Shown piece after piece: positions 8,100 to 20,837 of a stretch of DNA of 50,120 nt. Numbering within the stretch: position 1 is the first letter of the stretch; each line of letters begins with the position of its first letter. A program made the translations under genes and the position numbers. The DNA comes from Ignavibacteria bacterium (lineage in GTDB: Bacteria; Bacteroidota; Ignavibacteria; Ignavibacteriales; Melioribacteraceae): positions 1 to 50,120 of the forward strand of contig VGVY01000007.1 of assembly GCA_016873835.1 (NCBI GenBank). The letters are read 5' to 3'. Below the pieces are notes generated by a model that saw nothing but the letters and a program-made list of their open reading frames with translations, ran no database searches and had not been told where the DNA came from.

Positions 8100-8609
8100 A
8101 TGAAAAAGTTTTTGAAAATTATTTCAGTTTTTTTTCTACTTCTGCTTTTAGTGATTAATTACGGCTGTAGAAAAGATGAGCAGCAACAGTCGGAAGATGT
8201 TTTAACTACACCTTCTACCATTTATTTAGTTGCACTTGAAGGAACAAAATTAACTGGCAAAACTATTGGCTGTAATGATATTTTAATCACAAAAAATATA
8301 AATGTAATAGCTAAAAAAACTTTGTTACAAGCAACACTTGATGAACTACTTCAGTACAAAGAAATTGATGAACTTAAAAATTTTATAAAAGGTCCTGGCT
8401 TAATGCTCGTACAAGTAACAGTCTCCGCTGGAATGGCCGATGTATATTTCAAGGGTGATTTTTTAATTTCTGGTACTTGTGATATACCGAGAATTAAAGA
8501 ACAATTAGTTGAAACAGCAAAAAAGTTCACCGAATACAAGAAGGTGAATTTCTATATTAATAATCAAACTCTTGATGAGTATCTTTCAGTTGCAAATGCA
8601 TCATTCTAA
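8100..8609 (+). CDS. Hypothetical lipoprotein
   Basis: 169 aa. Signal peptide with hydrophobic run LLLLLVINYGC, lipobox Cys23, then a Gln/Glu-rich linker (RKDEQQQSED). The remainder is a small mixed alpha/beta domain with a GTCDIPRIKEQLVETAKKF segment. No family recognised. GAGGATATA before the ATG is a plausible ribosome site. Its stop codon overlaps the start of the SMR transporter (TAATG), so the two are translated together. Confidence 0.7.
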   Translation: MKKFLKIISVFFLLLLLVINYGCRKDEQQQSEDVLTTPSTIYLVALEGTKLTGKTIGCNDILITKNINVIAKKTLLQATLDELLQYKEIDELKNFIKGPGLMLVQVTVSAGMADVYFKGDFLISGTCDIPRIKEQLVETAKKFTEYKKVNFYINNQTLDEYLSVANASF

Positions 8610-8944
8610 TGGCTTGGTTATATATTTTAATTGCATCAATATTTGAAATAAGCTGGGCTGTTGGCTTAAAATATTCTGAAGGCTTCACTCAGTTAATACC
8701 ATCCATCTTTACAATTATTACTATGATATTAAGTTATGTTTTCCTAGCATTGGGAGTAAAGACTCTTCCAATTGGGACAGCATATGCAGTCTGGACTGGA
8801 ATTGGTGCAATTGGAACAGCCGTTTACGGAATTATTTTTTTTGATGAGCCAAAAGACTTTTTAAGAGTGTTTTTTATTTTTTTAATTGTAATTGGCATTA
8901 TCGGATTAAGATTAACTTATAAAAGCGAACCATACATTGGATGA
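8609..8944 (+). CDS. sugE: SMR family exporter, SugE/Gdx type
   Basis: 111 aa with four predicted membrane helices, the normal size for small multidrug resistance proteins. The essential glutamate is E13 (IFEISWAVGLKYSEGF). The WAVGLKYxxGFTxLIPS signature is that of the SugE/Gdx subgroup (guanidinium exporters) rather than EmrE. It overlaps the preceding lipoprotein gene by one base and the following methyltransferase by four (ATGA). No guanidine riboswitch is evident upstream, where the lipoprotein gene lies. Whether it moves guanidinium or quaternary ammonium compounds cannot be decided here. Confidence 0.85.
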   Translation: MAWLYILIASIFEISWAVGLKYSEGFTQLIPSIFTIITMILSYVFLALGVKTLPIGTAYAVWTGIGAIGTAVYGIIFFDEPKDFLRVFFIFLIVIGIIGLRLTYKSEPYIG

Positions 8945-9477
8945 AAAAATTATCCCACGCTGAAATATCACAGAACAGATCAACTATCGATTCACTTCAC
9001 TTAGTAAAAAAATTACCTGTTTATGTTTTACTTAATAGTATTCGCAGCAGTTATAATGTTGGTTCAATTTTTAGAACTTCAGATGGAGCCATGATTCAAA
9101 AATTGTATCTATGCGGTTATACTCCAACTCCTGAAAAGAAAGAAGTTCTTAAAACTGCATTAGGCTCCCAAAATAGTATTGAATGGGAATATGTTAAGAA
9201 TCCAGCAGAAGTAATCCTTTCTTTAAAAGAGAAAGGATTTAAAATATGTTCACTTGAACTAACGGATTCAAGTATACCCTATTATACAGTGCAGAAAAAC
9301 GATTTTCCACTTTGCCTTGTTGTAGGAAATGAAATATCAGGAGTTTCTCAAGAATTAATTGATCTTTGTGACTTTTCTATTGATATCCCACAATTCGGAA
9401 TTAAACAATCACTAAATGTTGCTGTAGCATATGGAATATCGATTTTCGATCTAAGAAGAATTTATGATTCGGTTTGA
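8941..9477 (+). CDS. TrmH/SpoU family RNA 2'-O-methyltransferase
   Basis: 178 aa, single SPOUT domain. Motif 1 is seen as LLNSIRSSYNVGSIFRTSDG (about residues 31-50). Motif 2 is LVVGNEISGVSQELI, and motif 3, which forms the SAM-binding knot, is IDIPQFGIKQSLNVAVAYGI. The protein transfers a methyl group to a ribose 2'-OH of tRNA or rRNA; the site is not predictable from sequence alone. It shares ATGA with the SMR gene, so it is expressed from the same operon. Its stop lies four bases from the end of the convergent AlbA_2 gene, and I see no strong terminator between them. Confidence 0.85.
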   Translation: MKKLSHAEISQNRSTIDSLHLVKKLPVYVLLNSIRSSYNVGSIFRTSDGAMIQKLYLCGYTPTPEKKEVLKTALGSQNSIEWEYVKNPAEVILSLKEKGFKICSLELTDSSIPYYTVQKNDFPLCLVVGNEISGVSQELIDLCDFSIDIPQFGIKQSLNVAVAYGISIFDLRRIYDSV

Positions 9478-9481
9478 TCAA

Positions 9482-10138
9482 TTAACCAGAATATGTAAAA
9501 TAATTTTCACCATTATCTTTTACGTGTATAAGTATAATATTTGCTCTTACTAATTTAATTAAAGTCCTTGATGCTCTTCTTTCGGATATGTTACAATGTT
9601 TTGACAATTCTTTAACTGTAATTAATTCATTCTTATCTAAAAATTCAAAAACTGATTTTTCAATTTTCCCAACATTATAATTAACTAATGATTTTCCAGA
9701 ACTAGTTGTCTGCATTAATTTAATCATCTCTTTACTTGCTAAAACACTTTTATCATTTATGCGTACATAAACTTGTGCAGTATTTAAATCGAGAGTTTTA
9801 TTAAAATCTTGAAGACGATGAGGTTTAATTTTTGATTCTAGTACTTCAACTACTAAAACTTCCTTGTGTTTTATTTCATGAAAAGAAATTCTATAATCTA
9901 TTGGCGGCTCACAATACTTTTCTGCAGTTTCTCTAATTAATTCAGTATCACTTTTTTCACTAGCAATTCCGTACACTGAGGCATCATCATCAATACCAAT
10001 TAAAAGGTATCCTCCGCTGGTATTCGCAAATGCAATTAACTCCTTTGCTATTTTTTCATGCGAAGAGAAACGCTGTTTGAATTCAACGTGAACCCCTTCT
10101 TTTTCCTCTATTAACTCGAGTACTTTTTTGTGGTTCAT
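9482..10138 (-). CDS. AlbA_2 (Schlafen-type ATP-binding) domain protein with winged helix
   Basis: 218 aa. The N-terminal AlbA_2 domain (about residues 10-130) shows HVEFKQRF, ELIAFANTSGGYLLIGIDDDASVYGI and YVRINDKSVLAS, the standard signatures of this family. The C-terminal 65 residues form a winged-helix pattern (ELITVKELSKHCNISERRASRTLIKLVRANIILI). It is probably a transcriptional regulator or nucleotide-sensing DNA-binding protein. It is convergent with the upstream methylase and 19 bases downstream of the TPR lipoprotein on the same strand. AlbA_2 proteins occur in some defence systems, but no partner suggesting that is present. Confidence 0.8.
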   Translation of the reverse strand: MNHKKVLELIEEKEGVHVEFKQRFSSHEKIAKELIAFANTSGGYLLIGIDDDASVYGIASEKSDTELIRETAEKYCEPPIDYRISFHEIKHKEVLVVEVLESKIKPHRLQDFNKTLDLNTAQVYVRINDKSVLASKEMIKLMQTTSSGKSLVNYNVGKIEKSVFEFLDKNELITVKELSKHCNISERRASRTLIKLVRANIILIHVKDNGENYFTYSG

Positions 10139-10157
10139 TTCGAAATGCTGCTTTTAA

Positions 10158-12434
10158 CTAATATTGAATCTTTTTCTTCGAAGTATCGGGTACTGTTGGT
10201 TTTACTTTGTCGTCAATAATTTTTTTAGGAGGATCGTCATTCGTACGTTCTTTATTAATTGGTGCATCATCACTTAAATCTTTTTCAATTTCATCTGGCT
10301 GTAATATTTGTTTGATAGAATCCTTTATTGCAGCAGAATCAACTTTAGTTTTTTGAGCTAAACTATCTTTCATTAATAATGCTTTCTTTTTTTCTTCTTG
10401 CTCTTTTAATTTCTTTTCTTGCTCAAGTTTGTATTCATCATATTTTGCTGTCACCAATTGGCTGAGCGGATTTCCTCGATATTCTTTTGATGATAATATT
10501 CCATAATAAAATGCAGCAGAATCATACTGTTTCATCTCTTCATAAATTAAGCCAACATAGTAAATAGCTTTTGGCGCTAAATTTGAATTTGGATAAGTCA
10601 AATATACATTCTGAAATCCAGCAACTGCTTTTCGATATTCTTTTTTATAGTATTCATTTTCAGAATTCACATATTGCTTCTCAGCCGGATCTTCCATAGT
10701 AGCTGTTTGTTTTTCTTCTTTTTTAATTAAACCTAATTTCTTACCGGCTTCTTGGTAAAGAGTACTTGTTGGATATTTGTCATATACTATTTGATAAAAA
10801 CTATCTGCCTTCTCTTTTTGTTCTAAAGTTTCAAAATAAGTTCCAAGTGCAAAAAAGGTTTTAACTTGAAAAGAACTATCGTTTGAATTTGTTAATACAC
10901 CATTGAAATAATAATAAGCTGAATCTGGCACATCTAATTCTGAAAAAAATAAACTTCCAAGTTCATAATAATTTTTTGCTTTAAGGGAATTAAGTGAATC
11001 AATAGTAATCTTTGGCCGCTCGGGTTTTTTAACTTTACCTTGTGCTATTAATTGCGATAAAGGAATTTCTTCCCCTTCTTTTATTGGCTTTTGTGTTTGA
11101 GATTGCTGTTGTTGTTGCGCTTGTTGCTGCTGTTGCAGCTGCTCTTGCAACTGTTTATCGGTTATTTGTTGAGGAGAAAGTCCCTGGCTTAATGCTTCAG
11201 CTTTTTTTCGACTCTCTTCCATATATTCTTTAAATGCAATATCATAATCAATTGAATCACGTAAAAAACGATCTGGATTTTTCACATAATCAATTTGTAC
11301 ATCAAACTCTCTGATACCTTTTCTCAAATCGAAATATTTGGATATACTTCTGGATCTATCTCCAGCTTCCATTTTTCTTTCTCTTGGAGCCATTGAAGAA
11401 GCAGCTTTAACATAGTATTTATATGAACTATCATAATCACCAAAACTTCGCTCGTATATTTCACCAAGCATTAATTGTGCAAAGCCAGCTGTTGGTTTTA
11501 TTTTATAAGTTGAATCCACATCCTTAAAAATATTGATAGCTTCTTTCTCTTTCCCTTGATCATAAAATAGCAGCCCTATTTCATTTAATATTCTATCCAT
11601 TTGAGCTACAAATTTTCCTTCATCGCGTAATTTCAATAAAATACTTTCACTTTCGTCTAATCTATCAAGTTCTTTTAATAGAATGCCATATTCCAATCTA
11701 CTTTCAAATTCAATTTCAAACGTTGGAGAATGCTGCAAAACAGTTGCAAAAGCTTTAAGAGCATTTTCTTTATCATCTTGGAGCAAATAAATTCTTCCAA
11801 GTTGATAAAGTACAAGAGCTGAGATCTCATCGTCTTGAGACGAGCCAATAAATTCATCACATTCTTTTACTGCAGATTTGTAATCTTCCCTGAATACAAA
11901 AAATCCAATTTTAGTAATGAATGCATTATTAAATAAAGATTCATCTTCATCTTGAAGCGCATCTTTCTTTACTTGTTCTAATAGGATTAATCCTTGTTCA
12001 AAATTTCTTAACTGAAGATAAGATTTTGCTAACCAAAGCTTATTATGATATTTATAATCAGACTCAATTGATGCAAGCTCTAAAAATTTTCTTTGGGCTT
12101 TAGCATATTCTTGCTGATAATAAAATGCTTTTCCGGTCATGAATAGTGCATCATCAAAATATGATGACTCAAGATCGAATTGAAGAATTTTTGAACACTT
12201 TTCAATTACTTTAGTTAAATCTTGGTTTATTTGTTGATTAATTCTTTCACGACGAAATGCAAATACATCAGTTTGCTCCAACAATATTTGTTCTTCAGCG
12301 CGGTCAAATAACGTTTTGGCATTATAGTAGGTATTGAAATAAGTAGTATAGTCTTTCCACACTCCGCAGCTAATTATAAGCATGGAAAAAAAAGAAATGA
12401 ATAAAATTGCATAAAGTTTTTTTGCACTTTTCAT
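10158..12434 (-). CDS. Long TPR-repeat lipoprotein, possibly PorW/SprE-like
   Basis: 758 aa. Lipobox Cys23 (MLIISCGVWKD) is followed by YTTYFNTYYNAKTLFDRAEEQI, reminiscent of the 'HYNxYFNGxxAF' start of the T9SS-associated lipoprotein PorW/SprE. TPR-type helical repeats follow (about residues 90-360 and 480-660, for example YYQQEYAKAQRKFLELA and ALKAFATVLQHSP). A glutamine-rich segment lies at about 430-450, and a Lys/Glu/Asp-rich tail ends the protein. The window contains a T9SS cargo (41.4-44.3 kb), so the system is probably present. The PorW link is a hypothesis based on the N-terminal motif and overall layout; another TPR scaffold of the outer-membrane inner face is possible. Confidence 0.7.
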   Translation of the reverse strand: MKSAKKLYAILFISFFSMLIISCGVWKDYTTYFNTYYNAKTLFDRAEEQILLEQTDVFAFRRERINQQINQDLTKVIEKCSKILQFDLESSYFDDALFMTGKAFYYQQEYAKAQRKFLELASIESDYKYHNKLWLAKSYLQLRNFEQGLILLEQVKKDALQDEDESLFNNAFITKIGFFVFREDYKSAVKECDEFIGSSQDDEISALVLYQLGRIYLLQDDKENALKAFATVLQHSPTFEIEFESRLEYGILLKELDRLDESESILLKLRDEGKFVAQMDRILNEIGLLFYDQGKEKEAINIFKDVDSTYKIKPTAGFAQLMLGEIYERSFGDYDSSYKYYVKAASSMAPRERKMEAGDRSRSISKYFDLRKGIREFDVQIDYVKNPDRFLRDSIDYDIAFKEYMEESRKKAEALSQGLSPQQITDKQLQEQLQQQQQAQQQQQSQTQKPIKEGEEIPLSQLIAQGKVKKPERPKITIDSLNSLKAKNYYELGSLFFSELDVPDSAYYYFNGVLTNSNDSSFQVKTFFALGTYFETLEQKEKADSFYQIVYDKYPTSTLYQEAGKKLGLIKKEEKQTATMEDPAEKQYVNSENEYYKKEYRKAVAGFQNVYLTYPNSNLAPKAIYYVGLIYEEMKQYDSAAFYYGILSSKEYRGNPLSQLVTAKYDEYKLEQEKKLKEQEEKKKALLMKDSLAQKTKVDSAAIKDSIKQILQPDEIEKDLSDDAPINKERTNDDPPKKIIDDKVKPTVPDTSKKKIQY

Positions 12435-12507
12435 TATAATCTCTTTTTAATTGCAAACTTTGTAAAAACTTTTATGCAGTCACCTTAAAATAGTTAATGG
12501 AAATAAA

Positions 12508-15920
<3,413 letters not shown>

Positions 15921-16140
15921 TAATCGCTCCACTTTTTCGGGTTTGAAAATTAAATAAAGGGGTTCTGAAATGCAATGAAACTCCCTTTTTACACTCTTTT
16001 TAGGTCTCCATTTGCTTTATAAAATTATAAATCTTGGATGTTTCGATGATTTAAAAATTTTCTTAATAGTATGACATTCAATTTGTGCGATTTATTTCAT
16101 TAAAAACTATTTTTGATAATCAGACTATAACCTAATCGGA

Positions 16141-18924
16141 TTGAAAAAGAAAATTCGAATATCAAGTAATCTTATTTATGAATTAATTAAGTTATGCGAA
16201 GGGAAAATTTCTTCTGCTAATTTCGAAAAATTAATTAGTGCGCTAAATGGTGAAGCAGCCAAATATTTCTTTACTTCAACTTCAGAAGCTAACTTATTAA
16301 GAATTCTAAACTCGGTTTATGATAAATCTGTTTTCCTATCGGATTTAATAAAGTATCCCCATCATGTTGAAATACTCTTCGCTATAGCTGCAAGCAGTAA
16401 TTACTTAACTGATATTGTCGTCCGCAATCCAGAATATTTATATCAGTTATTTGACCCAAGCTACCTCTCCAGTGAATTATCAGAAGACAAACTTGCATTA
16501 GAAATTACAGAAGGTGCAGATAAATTCAAAAGCCTAAATTCTAAGTGTAATTTCCTAAGACAATTAAAGAAAAGATATATCCTTAAGATTGGATTAAACG
16601 ACATTCTTGGGTTAAATGACCTTATAAGTATTACTAATGAATTATCAATATTAGCTAAAAAAATTAATGAAAAATTATTTGATCTTTGCTTTGATGAAAT
16701 CAATAATAAATATGGAACGAATTGCGATAAAAACAATTTCTGCCTTTGTTCCTTAGGAAAACTTGGCGGAAATGAACTGAATTACAGTTCTGACGTGGAT
16801 TTGATTTTATTCTATAATAATAATTTTGTAATTGAAGAGATAAAAAAAGAATTTCATGATTTCCTAAGCGAGGTTGTTCTACTTTTTATCAAGTGTTCAA
16901 CAGATATAACAGAGAAAGGTTACATTTATAGAGTTGATTTCAGATTAAGACCCGATGGCAGATACTCTCCATTGTGCAAATCATTTGATGATTATATTAG
17001 ATATTACGAAACGCGGGGTGAGGACTGGGAAAGACAAATGTTAATTAAGCTGAATTTTGTTGCTGGTAGTAAATTACTTTACAATAAGTTTTTCGATTAT
17101 TTACAGCCATTCATTTTTCCAACATCGTTTTCAATACCGCTTTTTGATCAAATACGAAAGATGAAACTTAATATTGAGAGACATAATAAGGATATAGAAA
17201 ATATTAAATTATTTATAGGTGGAATAAGGGACATCGAGTTTTCCATTCAAGCTCTTCAATTACTTTATGGTGGTCAATATCCGAAAATTAGATCTGGAAA
17301 TACATTATATGCCATTGACGTATTAAGCAAGATTAATTTATTGAAAGAATCAGAAAAAAATATTTTTTCTGAAGCTTACATACTTTATCGAAAAATAGAA
17401 CACTTTTTGCAGCTAATGAATGATACTCAAACGCATGTTATTCCAACAAAAGGTGAATTACGAGAAAAACTGGTCATTTATCTCGGTTTTACTTCAGAAA
17501 AAATGTTTAAACAAAAACTTAATATGCTTAGATCAAGTGTTAGACAAATTTATGATGAAATTCTTATTTCTGAAAAAGCCAATACATATGAAAATAAAAT
17601 TAATTTTTCAGACCACAAACGAGCAGATTCAAATCTCAAATTCTTACGATTTGGTTCAGGAATATCCGAGCAAAAGAAAATTGATACTAGAACTGCAAAA
17701 CTTTTTCAGCAGATTGAACCTCATTTCTTAAAATATCTATCCCAGACAGATTACCCAGATATAGTACTGGAAAATTTTACAAGAGTTATTCAGTCGGTAA
17801 AATTTCCATCAATTTTGTACAATGAATTTATTGATTCAAATTTTCTTCACAAGTTTTTATCGATTTGTGAAAACAATGCAAAGGGAATTGACTTTTGCAT
17901 TACAGACAAAGATTCTACTGAATTACTTTTATCTCGAAAGGTTTTTGAAAAATTAAGCATGAGTGAATTAATAAGTTATTCAACCAGTCAAGTATTATTT
18001 ATTCTTTCAATTCAATTTACACTTAAGATTATCAAAAGTGAAAAACTCTCATTAATTCTTACAGAATATTTAAAAGCAAAAATTTGCAGCATCGCAGTTA
18101 ACAGCAAGTTAAACTATTCCTATTGCATAATAGGATTAGGTAGTTTTGGAAATAGTACAATGACTTTTTCTTCAGACATTGATTTAGTAATTATTATTGA
18201 TTCCATAGAGAACAAACCTTATGTCCAGAAAGATTTTCAAGTACTATTAAATTCTTTTCAAAAGGAACTGAATCCTTTCAGCGTAGAATTCCGTTTAAGA
18301 CCAGAAGGCAAAAGTTCTCAACTTATATGGGACGTTGAACATTATAAAAAATATATAACAGAAAGAGCGCGGGTATGGGAATTTCAAGCATTTACAAAAC
18401 TTAACTTTATCTATGGCAACATAAATTTATTTGATGTTTTTTTTGAGAGTATTTTAGTTCAGCTAAAAAAATATGAAGCTGAATACATAAAAAAAGAAGT
18501 TATTATGATGCATCGTTCGATTCAAAAAGAATTAATTTCAGTAAGTGAAGTGTCTTTTAATTTAAAAAAGCAAAGAGGCGGTTTGAGTAGTATCGAATTC
18601 TTAATACAAATGATTCTCCTTTCAAATCATAAATTATTCAACACTCTATCTGGAAAAAGCACGATTAAGATAATAATCTATTTGAAAAAATCTATTAATA
18701 AAAATGATTTTGATATTTTGCTACATAATTACAAATTTCTTAGAAGAATAATATTTGCTCAACAAAATTTATTTAATTCGAGAAACTATTTAGTTCCAAC
18801 TTCGCTTGATAAAAGAAAAACACTTGCTAAATATTTAAAATTACCCTCGGTTGAATCATTTAATAAAGAGTTAAATCATCTAATACAATCAACAAACAAA
18901 TTATTTGAAAAATATGTTGGTTAG
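16141..18924 (+). CDS. glnE: Glutamine synthetase adenylyltransferase/adenylyl-removing enzyme
   Basis: 927 aa, near the 946 aa of E. coli GlnE. Two nucleotidyltransferase halves are visible. The N-terminal half has LGKLGGNELNYSSDVDLILF (about residues 202-221) and VDFRLRPDGRYSPL. The C-terminal half has LGSFGNSTMTFSSDIDLVII and EFRLRPEGKSSQL. In E. coli the first half removes AMP from glutamine synthetase and the second adds it, under control of PII and glutamine. The second half here keeps the DxD metal site but has lost the usual GG-x-EL, so it is divergent. The start is a TTG with CGGA nearby, and no ATG is available close by. The end overlaps the DUF2723 gene by 11 bases. Confidence 0.88.
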   Translation: MKKKIRISSNLIYELIKLCEGKISSANFEKLISALNGEAAKYFFTSTSEANLLRILNSVYDKSVFLSDLIKYPHHVEILFAIAASSNYLTDIVVRNPEYLYQLFDPSYLSSELSEDKLALEITEGADKFKSLNSKCNFLRQLKKRYILKIGLNDILGLNDLISITNELSILAKKINEKLFDLCFDEINNKYGTNCDKNNFCLCSLGKLGGNELNYSSDVDLILFYNNNFVIEEIKKEFHDFLSEVVLLFIKCSTDITEKGYIYRVDFRLRPDGRYSPLCKSFDDYIRYYETRGEDWERQMLIKLNFVAGSKLLYNKFFDYLQPFIFPTSFSIPLFDQIRKMKLNIERHNKDIENIKLFIGGIRDIEFSIQALQLLYGGQYPKIRSGNTLYAIDVLSKINLLKESEKNIFSEAYILYRKIEHFLQLMNDTQTHVIPTKGELREKLVIYLGFTSEKMFKQKLNMLRSSVRQIYDEILISEKANTYENKINFSDHKRADSNLKFLRFGSGISEQKKIDTRTAKLFQQIEPHFLKYLSQTDYPDIVLENFTRVIQSVKFPSILYNEFIDSNFLHKFLSICENNAKGIDFCITDKDSTELLLSRKVFEKLSMSELISYSTSQVLFILSIQFTLKIIKSEKLSLILTEYLKAKICSIAVNSKLNYSYCIIGLGSFGNSTMTFSSDIDLVIIIDSIENKPYVQKDFQVLLNSFQKELNPFSVEFRLRPEGKSSQLIWDVEHYKKYITERARVWEFQAFTKLNFIYGNINLFDVFFESILVQLKKYEAEYIKKEVIMMHRSIQKELISVSEVSFNLKKQRGGLSSIEFLIQMILLSNHKLFNTLSGKSTIKIIIYLKKSINKNDFDILLHNYKFLRRIIFAQQNLFNSRNYLVPTSLDKRKTLAKYLKLPSVESFNKELNHLIQSTNKLFEKYVG

Positions 18925-20833
18925 ATTGAAAAATACGGTTATTAATCACTCTGATTGGTTCGTGGGTTTTATCTCCTTTATAGTGTATATATTTACATTA
19001 GCACCCTCTGTTGTGCAAATTGACAGCGGAGAATTAGCTGCTGTGCAGTCAACTCTTGGAATTGCTCATCCAACTGGGTATCCTATTTTCACAATAATCG
19101 GGTATCTTTTTATAAAGATTCCACTGCCATTTACTCAAATCTATAAAGCAAATTTACTGGCAGCTGCATATTGTTCATTAGGGGTCGTCTTTTTTATTAA
19201 ATCCATTCATTACCTACTTTCAGAATTAAATTCAGAATCTTTTACTTTGGAAAGAAAAACCAAAACAAAAAAATTAAAAATTATCCAGCCATCTAATTTG
19301 AACAAAAGTAATCAAATAACTTTATCATCAATTGTTGGAGGATTTTTTCTTGCATTCAATAGAACATATTGGATGCAGTCAACTTCTGCTGAAGTTTATT
19401 CATTACAAATATTTTTGTTTGCACTTATAATTTACTTTGCATTGAAAGCATATTTTTCTAACAAAGATTCTTTTGGTAGGTGGTTAGTTGTAGCAATCAT
19501 ATTTGGATTAGGTTTTTCAAATCACATGACAACACTTCTTCTTGTGCCATACGCTGCAATATTATTTTTTCTTAAAGAAAAAATTTCAAACCTCAGCATA
19601 AAGCAAGTTTTCACATTATCTTCAGCATTTATTGGAACTATTTTTTTAACTTATTCATATTTACCGCTGCGTGCATTATCAAATCCGGAAATTAATTGGG
19701 GAAATCCAATAAATTTTGAAAATATCTTAAGACACATTTCCGGTAAACAATATCAAGTGTGGCTTTTTTCTTCTGCTGAAGCTGCAAAAAAACAATTACT
19801 ATATTACCTCGAAAACTTACCGAGTGAATTTGCATATGTGGGTATCTTTCTAGCAATTCTAGGTCTTTCGGAATTATACAAAAGATCTGTGAAAATTTTT
19901 TGGGTACTTATGTTTACCTATGCTTTTTCAGTTTTATATTCAATTAATTATGATATCTCAGATATTGATTCTTACTTTTTAGTTTCTTACTTGCTAATTG
20001 CTATTTTCATTTCCTTTGGATTCATAACAATCATTACTACATTTAAACCCATTTTGGAATCTCATAGTAAAATAGGCTTTGCTCTTTTTTTAATTGTTAT
20101 TCCCGGATTGGTAAATTTTAGTAAGGTTAATCAAAGCCAGCAGTTTTATTTTGAAGATTATACTAAAGAAATTCTTTCAAGTGTTGAGAAGAATGCTATT
20201 ATTTTTTCTTATCAATGGGATTACTTCATATCCCCTTCTTATTATTTTCAATTTGCAGAAAATTATCGTAAAGATGTTGTTGTAATCGATAAAGAATTAT
20301 TGCGAAGATCATGGTATTACAGACAAATTGAAAGAAATTATCCAGATGTATTGAAGGGAATTAAACAAGAGCTTAATAGTTTCCTTGACGCTCTCAAACC
20401 TTTTGAAAGAGATGAAAAATTCGATCCTAATATTATTGAAAAATATTACCGTGAAATTATGAAAAAGCTTATTTCTGAAAATTCTAATCGGCCTTTTTAT
20501 ATCGGATTTGAACTAATTCAAAACGAAATGAATCGAGGTGAGTTTAGTTTACCAGAAGGATATAAAATTATTCCGTATAAATATTTATTCAAAGTAGTTC
20601 GTTCTAATGATTATGTACAACTTCCATCTGCCGAAATAAAAATTAGAACTGAGGGGCCTACAAATAAATACACTGAAAATATTAAAAGCTTTGTTTCAAA
20701 TATGTATATTAATCGAGCCTATTATGAAATGTCATTTTCTAAAAGAACTGAATTAAAAAATATTCTTGAAGCACTAAAGAAATTTAACCCGGAAATTAAT
20801 TTGCCTGAAAATTTGATGAGTGCAATTCAATAA
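18914..20833 (+). CDS. DUF2723 family membrane protein, probable glycosyltransferase-C type
   Basis: 639 aa from the ATG at 18914, inside the end of glnE; a TTG nine bases earlier is less likely. The family hallmark is in the first 100 residues: FTLAPSVVQIDSGELAAVQSTLGIAHPTGYPIFTI. It has about ten hydrophobic segments in the first 400 residues, including SNHMTTLLLVPYAAILFF, then a soluble C-terminal domain from about 410. DUF2723 proteins are related to GT-C enzymes such as protein O-mannosyltransferases, with an acidic residue in the first loop (here DSGE) as the likely catalytic site. The acceptor and donor are unknown. It is convergent with the DUF4837 gene, four bases apart. Confidence 0.8.
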   Translation: MLVRLKNTVINHSDWFVGFISFIVYIFTLAPSVVQIDSGELAAVQSTLGIAHPTGYPIFTIIGYLFIKIPLPFTQIYKANLLAAAYCSLGVVFFIKSIHYLLSELNSESFTLERKTKTKKLKIIQPSNLNKSNQITLSSIVGGFFLAFNRTYWMQSTSAEVYSLQIFLFALIIYFALKAYFSNKDSFGRWLVVAIIFGLGFSNHMTTLLLVPYAAILFFLKEKISNLSIKQVFTLSSAFIGTIFLTYSYLPLRALSNPEINWGNPINFENILRHISGKQYQVWLFSSAEAAKKQLLYYLENLPSEFAYVGIFLAILGLSELYKRSVKIFWVLMFTYAFSVLYSINYDISDIDSYFLVSYLLIAIFISFGFITIITTFKPILESHSKIGFALFLIVIPGLVNFSKVNQSQQFYFEDYTKEILSSVEKNAIIFSYQWDYFISPSYYFQFAENYRKDVVVIDKELLRRSWYYRQIERNYPDVLKGIKQELNSFLDALKPFERDEKFDPNIIEKYYREIMKKLISENSNRPFYIGFELIQNEMNRGEFSLPEGYKIIPYKYLFKVVRSNDYVQLPSAEIKIRTEGPTNKYTENIKSFVSNMYINRAYYEMSFSKRTELKNILEALKKFNPEINLPENLMSAIQ

Positions 20834-20837
20834 AAAT

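Noticed and set aside
15958-15991. Hairpin AAGGGG...CTCCCTTTTT in the secA-glnE divergent region, as a plus-strand terminator or secA leader control
   Set aside because: The stem is short with a bulge, and no plus-strand gene precedes it. A SecM-like leader is not visible.
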